From Rhodospirillaceae bacterium CCH5-H10 (GTDB taxonomy: Bacteria; Pseudomonadota; Alphaproteobacteria; Reyranellales; Reyranellaceae): a DNA stretch of 19,397 nt. The stretch is taken from positions 1 to 19,397 of the forward strand of contig LSKJ01000100.1 in NCBI GenBank assembly GCA_001557035.1, in the 5' to 3' direction. Shown one piece after another: positions 14,389 to 19,397 of this stretch (its first letter is position 1; every line of letters begins with the position of its first letter). The position numbers and the translations under genes were made by a program. The notes under the pieces were generated by a model. The model worked only from the letters and a program-made list of their open reading frames with translations. It was not told the origin of the DNA and searched no databases.

Positions 14389-15801
14389 ATGCCGGATTCA
14401 CAGGCTTTCGTCGCACAGCCCGGTTTACTGCAGTGGAAGAAAGTCGGGATGTGCTTCGGCAGTCTCGCCGTGGTGGCGGCAGTGAGCCTGATGGCGTTGC
14501 AGGAGGAGCGGGTTCCGTCGCGCGAGGCGACGGCGTTCGATCTCGCACCGGAATCGGGAACGCCACAGACGGCAATGACGCAGGCGCCGGAGGTTACTGT
14601 CCCAGCGCAGGACATCGCTGCGGTCCTCCCCGAGCCTCCTTCGGAGTCGGAGCCGCCGGATTTCGGTCCGCCTTACGTCGAGGCCGCGATCGAGTTGCGC
14701 AAGGGCGATACGGTGGCCCGGGTGCTGGGCCGGCTGGGCATCTCCGCAACCGATGGTGCGGAGATCGTTGCGGTGCTGGCACGACATGTCCGGCTCGATC
14801 GACTGCCGATCGGGCAGGCGCTGATCCTCAAGCTGCAGCGGCTGGAGGCCGAGGAGGCGACGGTCCTGGTTGGCCTTTCCATCAGGCCGGAGCCGCAGCG
14901 TGCCTTCACCGTCGAGCGCGGCGACGACGGAGACTACAGCGTCGAGGAGGAAGTCTTCGCGGTGGCGCCCCGGCTGCGGCGCGCGTCGGGCATGGTCGAC
15001 GGCTCGGTAATCGGCAGCGCCGAGGCAGCCGGCGTGCCGCACGGGGCGCTTGCCGAAATGCTGCGCGCCTTTTCGTGGGACGTGAATTTCCAGCACGACA
15101 TCAAGGCCGGCGATCGCTTCGACGTGCTGGTCGAGCAGAATTGGACGAGCGACGGAATTCCAGCCGACGACGGGCGTGTTCTTTGGGCGGAATTGACGAC
15201 CGGCGGCGGCGCCGAGCGTTACAGCATCTACCGGTTCAAGCCGCGCGACGGCGAGGAATTCTTCTACAACGAAGAGGGCGAGAGCGTGATCAAGTCGCTG
15301 CTGCGCACGCCGCTGAACATGAGCCGCATCTCCTCGCGCTTCGGCCTGCGCCAGCATCCGGTGCTCAGGTTCACCCGGCTGCATGCCGGCATCGACTTCG
15401 CCGCGCCGACCGGCACGCCGATCCTTGCGGCGGGTGCCGGTCACGTGATCGAGGCCGGCGTGTTCGGCGGCTACGGCAAATGGGTCAAGATCGCCCACGA
15501 GGGCGGCCTCGCCACGGGATACGCCCACATGTCGCGCATCGCCGCGGGCGTGAAGCGCAGCGCGCGCGTGCGCCAGGGGCAGGTGATCGGCTACGTGGGC
15601 AGCACTGGTCTTTCGACCGGGCCGCACCTGCATTTCGAGCTGCACCGCGGCGGCCGCCCCATCGATCCCCTCGGCATGACCCGCACCGAGCAGCGGACGC
15701 GTCTCACCGGCCGGGAACTCCAGCGCTTCAAGGCCGAGATGGCCGAAACCGATCGCGCGCGCGAAACGGCGAGCGTCGATCGCGAGAACGAAGCGGAATG
15801 A
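14389..15801 (+). CDS. M23 family peptidoglycan endopeptidase, membrane-anchored
   Basis: Envelope zinc endopeptidase of 470 residues, related to LytM/OapA-type proteins that cut peptide cross-links in peptidoglycan. Residues 1-16 are cytoplasmic, a membrane anchor lies at about 18-37, then a Pro/Glu-rich linker to 95, a LysM/OapA-like region (IELRKGDTVARVLGRLGIS, about 101-119), and the M23 core from about 313. The zinc ligands are present: His332 and Asp336 in HAGIDFAAP and His415 in HLHFEL; His380 in YAHMS and His413 complete the active site. It is therefore predicted to be catalytically active, unlike LytM activators. ATG 14389 is preceded by GAGG eleven bases upstream; the frame opens earlier, at the end of the previous gene, without a better start. 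Its stop overlaps the next start in an ATGA. Confidence 0.92.
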   Translation: MPDSQAFVAQPGLLQWKKVGMCFGSLAVVAAVSLMALQEERVPSREATAFDLAPESGTPQTAMTQAPEVTVPAQDIAAVLPEPPSESEPPDFGPPYVEAAIELRKGDTVARVLGRLGISATDGAEIVAVLARHVRLDRLPIGQALILKLQRLEAEEATVLVGLSIRPEPQRAFTVERGDDGDYSVEEEVFAVAPRLRRASGMVDGSVIGSAEAAGVPHGALAEMLRAFSWDVNFQHDIKAGDRFDVLVEQNWTSDGIPADDGRVLWAELTTGGGAERYSIYRFKPRDGEEFFYNEEGESVIKSLLRTPLNMSRISSRFGLRQHPVLRFTRLHAGIDFAAPTGTPILAAGAGHVIEAGVFGGYGKWVKIAHEGGLATGYAHMSRIAAGVKRSARVRQGQVIGYVGSTGLSTGPHLHFELHRGGRPIDPLGMTRTEQRTRLTGRELQRFKAEMAETDRARETASVDRENEAE

Positions 15802-16298
15802 CCGGGCCGGCGCGCCATCGCCTCGCGGGCGGTCTGAGCGCGCTGTGCATGATCCTGCTCGCCACTTCCGGGTCAGCCCGGGACTGCGAGCGCGGCGTGC
15901 TCGACGATGGCGCGGGCGGCATGAACGTGCTCGTCTATGAACTCTGTGCCGAGCGCCTCAGCATCGGCTTCGAGAGCAGCGACGTGCTCGAGGAGATTTC
16001 CTGCAGCCCGGCCGGCGAGATCAGCCTGTGGATGTCCTTGTATCATCCCAGATGCGCCGCCCTTCCGGGCACCAACACCGAGCAGGTGTACGATCTTCTC
16101 GAGCCGCTTCGGGGGGCAGGCCGTTCGACGGCGGCGCCGGTCGCGATGCAGCTGCGATGTGGCGCCGGTACCCCGCACCAGGCGACTGTCGTGGTGCCCG
16201 ACGCTCGGTCGGCGCTCCTCGAGACCCGCGCGGGCAATACGGAGTATGAGCTGCTCACCCGGCGTCTCATTTCCGGATGCGCCGCTCCGGGCGTCTAG
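15798..16298 (+). CDS. Small secreted Cys-rich hypothetical protein, 166 aa
   Basis: I do not recognise a family. The N-terminus has a basic start (MTGPARHR) and a hydrophobic stretch to about residue 25, ending in TSGSARDC, a plausible signal-peptidase I site (SAR). The mature part has six cysteines (in DCERG, ELCAER, EISCSPA, HPRCAAL, QLRCGAG and SGCAAP), enough for three disulfides, which points to the periplasm. The start lies in an ATGA overlap with the M23 peptidase gene, so it is translationally coupled and probably serves the same envelope process, for example as a partner or inhibitor; that is inference. The stop shares a CTAG with the convergent DUF2254 gene. The longer open frame reaching back into the peptidase gene is a frame shadow. 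Confidence 0.8.
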   Translation: MTGPARHRLAGGLSALCMILLATSGSARDCERGVLDDGAGGMNVLVYELCAERLSIGFESSDVLEEISCSPAGEISLWMSLYHPRCAALPGTNTEQVYDLLEPLRGAGRSTAAPVAMQLRCGAGTPHQATVVVPDARSALLETRAGNTEYELLTRRLISGCAAPGV

Positions 16299-17563
16299 CG
16301 GCGCCCTGCCACCTGCGCGGCGAGCTTCGCCGCCATTTCGATTTCCTCAGGTGTGCCGAGCGATTTTTCGGCTTGCTGCTGTGCGCGCAGCGAGTGCTTC
16401 CGGGCGGCCTCTGTCAGTTCGGCATTATCGATTGCCAGCAGCGACAGGAAGGCCTTCTGGAGCCGGACGACCACTTCGATCGACCCGGCTCCATCGCGGG
16501 AGATTGCCGTGAATGCGTCGTCGAACAGGTCACGCAGGGCAAGCGGCGGAACGCGGACCCGATCGAACTGGGGTGAGGTGTCCTGCTCGTCGCGCGGCAG
16601 TGGCGTGCTCCACAGTGCAAAGAGCCGGACGAAGGAGCCGATGATGCCGATCGCCGTGCCGGGATCGTTGATCGCCGGCGACAGCGCGCGTCCTGCAATC
16701 TCGGAGAGTGCGATCAAGCCGAACCTTGGATCTTCCGCGAATGTCCGCTCACGGCCCACCAGAAAGGCCTTCGTGAAGACTGACCGGTCAAGGTCAGGCG
16801 AAAGGCCGTCATCGCCCTTGATGTAGGCGAGGGCGCTGCCGGGGCCGACGAAGGTGCCGGGCAGGGCAGCCACTGAAACGGTGAGCGCATACTTTTTCGC
16901 GCAGGCCTGAAGCGCGGCTACGTCGATATGCTGAACGTAGCCGATGGAAGCGCAATGGAGCGGTTCGCCAGGATCCTCGTCGACGACGAGGGGGATGGCG
17001 CCCAGCGTGGGCGAGCGCCGACGCCGATCGATCGCCTGTTCGGTGGCGCGCTCTATCCGCTCGACGGCCGTTCCGATCCTGCCGAGCCGGGCGATCTGGT
17101 CGACCCACCGGACGAAAGTGAACACGACCCAGGCCAGCACGACGATGGTCATCGCGAACAGGCAGAACAGCCCGGACCGGCCGTAGATGTCGCTCTTGAT
17201 GGCGACCAGCGCGATGACGCTGAAGATGAAGGCGGCGATGAAGGTCGACAGTGCGGTCTTCGAGACGTCGTCGGAGACCACCAGCGCGAAGGCGCGCGGT
17301 GTTGCCGCGCTGCTCACGGAGCCGTAGGCGGAGACCATCGATCCGACGGCGAAGGTCGCAACGCCGAGCATGCTTGCCGCAATGATCGACAGTAGCTGGT
17401 CGACCAGATCGCGCTCAATTCTTGGCACGAGAGTCGTAAATCCGAACGAATCTGCGGCGGCGGCGCCGAAGACGGCAAGGACCGCCAACAGGGAGAAGCA
17501 TAGCGGTCGGAGCCACAGCTTCTCGCTCAGCCTGTCGTAGAGAAAAGCCAGTTGACCGCGCAC
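16295..17563 (-). CDS. DUF2254 family membrane protein
   Basis: Inner-membrane protein of the DUF2254 family, function unknown. About four hydrophobic segments lie in the first third (LCFSLLAVLAVFGAAAA, IIAASMLGVATFAVGSMV, TFIAAFIFSVIALVAI, LFCLFAMTIVVLAWVVF), with the family's SSAATPRAF between the second and third. A long soluble cytoplasmic region follows, with the family motifs RTFAEDPRFGLIALSEIA and ALSPAINDPGTAIGII. I chose GTG 17563, giving 422 residues, because VRGQLAFLYDRL matches the usual family start and GGGGGA lies four bases upstream. ATG 17605 would add 14 proline-rich residues and has no Shine-Dalgarno. It follows the ABC-F gene on the same strand after about 120 bases, so its own promoter is possible. 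The TAG stop interlocks with that of the convergent secreted-protein gene. Confidence 0.9.
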   Translation of the reverse strand: MRGQLAFLYDRLSEKLWLRPLCFSLLAVLAVFGAAAADSFGFTTLVPRIERDLVDQLLSIIAASMLGVATFAVGSMVSAYGSVSSAATPRAFALVVSDDVSKTALSTFIAAFIFSVIALVAIKSDIYGRSGLFCLFAMTIVVLAWVVFTFVRWVDQIARLGRIGTAVERIERATEQAIDRRRRSPTLGAIPLVVDEDPGEPLHCASIGYVQHIDVAALQACAKKYALTVSVAALPGTFVGPGSALAYIKGDDGLSPDLDRSVFTKAFLVGRERTFAEDPRFGLIALSEIAGRALSPAINDPGTAIGIIGSFVRLFALWSTPLPRDEQDTSPQFDRVRVPPLALRDLFDDAFTAISRDGAGSIEVVVRLQKAFLSLLAIDNAELTEAARKHSLRAQQQAEKSLGTPEEIEMAAKLAAQVAGRR

Positions 17564-17567
17564 GCTG

Positions 17568-17573
17568 TCCCCC
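17568..17573 (-). promoter_or_regulatory. Ribosome binding site favouring the GTG start of the DUF2254 gene
   Basis: GGGGGA on the minus strand, four bases before GTG 17563. It is the only purine-rich site near either candidate start of this gene; spacing is slightly short. Confidence 0.45.
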
Positions 17574-17683
17574 GCTGAAGGAATCCTTGGCTTCGGCCGC
17601 CACATGCCGCATTGCGCCGTTCGCCAGCGGACATAACGCAGATACGCCGACTTGGCTCCTTGGGACGTCCTGCCTGCAGCATC

Positions 17684-19279
17684 CTACCGCGAACGTTTGG
17701 CGGGCGGCAGTTCGATGCGCCGCGTGATGCCGATGGCCGTGAGGAACGCCTCGTCGTGGCTCACGACCAGTAGGGCGCCATCGTAGGCCCGCAGGCCCGC
17801 TTCCACGGCTTCGATGGCATCGACATCGAGATGGTTGGTCGGTTCGTCGAGGATCAGCAGTTCGGGCGGCTTCGGGCCGCCCAGCACGCAGGCGAGGCCG
17901 GCGCGCAGCATCTGGCCGCCGCTCAGCGTTCCGACCCTTTGCAGGGCGGCATCGGCACGGAACATGAAGCGTGCGAGCGCGGCACGGCAGGCATTCTCGT
18001 CGGTGCCCGGATTGAGCCTCAGGAAATTGTCGCGGATCGACAGGGCGGGATCGAGCAGGCTCACCTGCTGGTCCAGCAGCGCGAACGCGGTCGTCGTGCT
18101 TGTGTCGCCCGAGCGTGGCGCGAGCTTGCCGGCGATCAGTGACAGCAGCGTCGTCTTGCCCGAACCGTTGGGACCCGTGAGAGCCACGCGCTCGGGGCCG
18201 GTCACCGCGAAGGTCAGGCGATCGATAACGGCATTGCCGGCGCCGTAGCCCGCGCTCACGTCCTCGACACGCAACACGGTCCGCCCCTGCGGCAGGCCGG
18301 TCGACGGCAGGGCGACCGAGAACGGCTGCAACACCTCGATGCGCCGGCGCGCCGCGTTTGCGTCCTCGATGGCCTGGGCGCGCCGCCGCTCCGCGAGTCG
18401 GGCCTGCTCGCCGGAGGTGCTCTCGGCGCGGCTCTGGCGGGCGCCCGCGAGGATGCGTGGCATGTCGCCCTTCGCGCGCTTGCGCTGGCCGGCCGTGTCC
18501 TTCCGCGTCTTGCGCTCGGCCGTCGCTTGCGTCGCTCGCTCCACCTCGACGACGCGCCTTTCGGCGTCGGCGAGATCGTGCCGGGCGGCGGCCAGGTCGA
18601 GCGCCTTGCGGGTGCGATAGTGGCTCCAGTTGCCGCCGTAGCGCGTCGCCCCCAGCGAGGTGAGCTCCACGATGGCGTCCATCGTCTCCAGCAGTTCGCG
18701 GTCGTGGCTGACGACGATCGCACCGGATCGCCATGTCGCGAGCAGGTCGATGACCGCAGCGCGGCCCTCGCGGTCGAGATGGTTCGTCGGCTCGTCGAGC
18801 AGGATGAAGTCGGGCTCGGCGAGGATCAGTGCGGCGAGTGCCGCGCGCGTGCGCTGCCCACCCGAGAGCGTGGACAGCAAGGCCGCCGGCGTCGCGTCGA
18901 GGCCGACGCGACCCAATGCCGAGGCGAGGCGTGCCTCCAGCGTCCAGTCGGCCGATGCCAGTTCGTCGGCGGTGGCGCGGCCTTCGTCGGCGCGGCGCAG
19001 CAGGGCCAGCGCGTCGGCGACGCCCATGAGGTCCGCGAGCGTTTCGTCGGGTGCGACCTGCACCGTCTGGCGCAGCAGGCCCACGGTGCCGTTCGCCGAC
19101 ACCGACCCCGCATGGGGAAGAAGCGTGCCGGCGATCATATGGAGCAGCGTGGTCTTGCCCACGCCGTTGCGCCCGACGAGGCCGGTGCGACCCCCGTCGA
19201 AACTCAGATCGATGTCGGAGAAGAGGGCGCGGCCGTCAGGCGTGGATGCGGTGAGGCCGGAAAGCGTGATCGAAGGCAT
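17684..19279 (-). CDS. ABC-F family ATPase
   Basis: Soluble protein of 531 residues with two ABC ATPase domains in one chain and no membrane segments, the plan of ABC-F proteins, which act on ribosomes to relieve stalls or protect from antibiotics. Domain 1: Walker A GRNGVGKTT (36-44), signature LSGGQ (138-142), Walker B FILLDEPTNHLD (158-169), switch SHD (191-193). Domain 2: GPNGSGKTT (369-377), LSGGQ (452-456), LLILDEPTNHLD (474-485), SHDE. Both sites look active. A charged linker at about 225-315, rich in Arg, Ala and Glu, is the likely ribosome-reaching arm. I chose ATG 19279, with AGGGA eleven bases upstream; a TTG at 19303 would add eight residues. The subgroup (Uup, YheS, or an Are/Vml-like type) cannot be settled by eye, so no resistance claim is made. 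Confidence 0.93.
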   Translation of the reverse strand: MPSITLSGLTASTPDGRALFSDIDLSFDGGRTGLVGRNGVGKTTLLHMIAGTLLPHAGSVSANGTVGLLRQTVQVAPDETLADLMGVADALALLRRADEGRATADELASADWTLEARLASALGRVGLDATPAALLSTLSGGQRTRAALAALILAEPDFILLDEPTNHLDREGRAAVIDLLATWRSGAIVVSHDRELLETMDAIVELTSLGATRYGGNWSHYRTRKALDLAAARHDLADAERRVVEVERATQATAERKTRKDTAGQRKRAKGDMPRILAGARQSRAESTSGEQARLAERRRAQAIEDANAARRRIEVLQPFSVALPSTGLPQGRTVLRVEDVSAGYGAGNAVIDRLTFAVTGPERVALTGPNGSGKTTLLSLIAGKLAPRSGDTSTTTAFALLDQQVSLLDPALSIRDNFLRLNPGTDENACRAALARFMFRADAALQRVGTLSGGQMLRAGLACVLGGPKPPELLILDEPTNHLDVDAIEAVEAGLRAYDGALLVVSHDEAFLTAIGITRRIELPPAKRSR

Positions 19280-19284
19280 GGACG

Positions 19285-19336
19285 TGGATTTCCCTGAGGG
19301 CAAGGCAGCGGGGCATTGCGGTCAGGTGGAAATCCA
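19285..19336. repeat. Inverted repeat in the ABC-F leader
   Basis: TGGATTTCC (19285-19293) and GGAAATCCA (19328-19336) are exact reverse complements nine bases long, separated by 34 bases and lying just upstream of the ABC-F start; the left arm includes the putative Shine-Dalgarno. In the mRNA this pairing would hide the ribosome binding site. A CATTGCGG direct repeat (19314 and 19335, 21 bp apart) lies in the same region. Could be chance. Confidence 0.35.
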
Positions 19337-19360
19337 TTGCGGCGCGTATCCATGGCAGTT

Positions 19361-19393
19361 GGCGACGGCGGATAGATAATGTCCGCCGTCGCC
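19361..19393. repeat. Strong 12-bp hairpin at the right edge
   Basis: GGCGACGGCGGA (19361-19372) and TCCGCCGTCGCC (19382-19393) pair perfectly around a nine-base A/T-rich loop. It lies about 80 bases upstream of the ABC-F start. It may be the terminator of a gene outside the window or part of the ABC-F leader. No T run follows on either strand within the window. Confidence 0.6.
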
Positions 19394-19397
19394 GGGA

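Overview
The window reads as a stretch of ordinary chromosome from a high-G+C alphaproteobacterium. No mobile-element genes, tRNA, rRNA or CRISPR array were seen. The clade is inferred from an ethylmalonyl-CoA mutase, a short lineage-II chlorite dismutase very like the Nitrobacter type, an orphan Bug-type periplasmic binding protein, and a PhaR-like operator. A rhizobial or Reyranella-like organism would fit, but the genus is only a guess. Sixteen genes fill the window almost completely; the longest gap between genes is about 135 bases.

Region 1 (1-5013) is a leftward operon: a TTC38-like TPR protein, two tandem amidase-signature hydrolases and a small membrane-anchored protein. The genes join by an ATGA overlap, an exact stop/start abutment and a 21-base gap. 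Divergent from it is a Bug/TctC solute-binding protein (5014-5985). Together they look like an uptake-and-hydrolysis locus for an unknown amide or carboxylate. A 25-bp perfect inverted repeat, whose arms are themselves palindromic, fills the gap to the next, convergent gene.

Region 2 (6081-10419) holds a small secreted Cys/His-rich protein and a Tnr3-type Nudix hydrolase, both leftward. Divergent from these is a two-gene unit, a hotdog-fold protein coupled to the cobamide-remodelling amidohydrolase CbiZ. It converges on the B12-dependent ethylmalonyl-CoA mutase, with only 6 bases between the two stops. Cofactor salvage and a cofactor-dependent enzyme therefore sit side by side. Upstream of the mutase is a sequence matching the published PhaR operator, which would tie the ethylmalonyl-CoA pathway to polyhydroxybutyrate/acetyl-CoA status.

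Region 3 (10467-16298) carries a DUF898 membrane protein with a membrane-anchored M48 metalloprotease. Next come a leftward chlorite dismutase and a divergent ATP-grasp protein. It ends with an M23 endopeptidase translationally coupled to a small Cys-rich secreted protein, probably an envelope unit.

Region 4 (16295-19397) is leftward: an ABC-F ATPase followed by a DUF2254 membrane protein. The latter's stop codon interlocks with that of the convergent gene in one CTAG. The ABC-F leader carries inverted repeats and a 12-bp hairpin at the right edge.

No single wholly novel system is evident. The items most worth following are the PhaR-like site at the mutase, the CbiZ-hotdog pair, the nested palindrome and the TPR/double-amidase/Bug locus.
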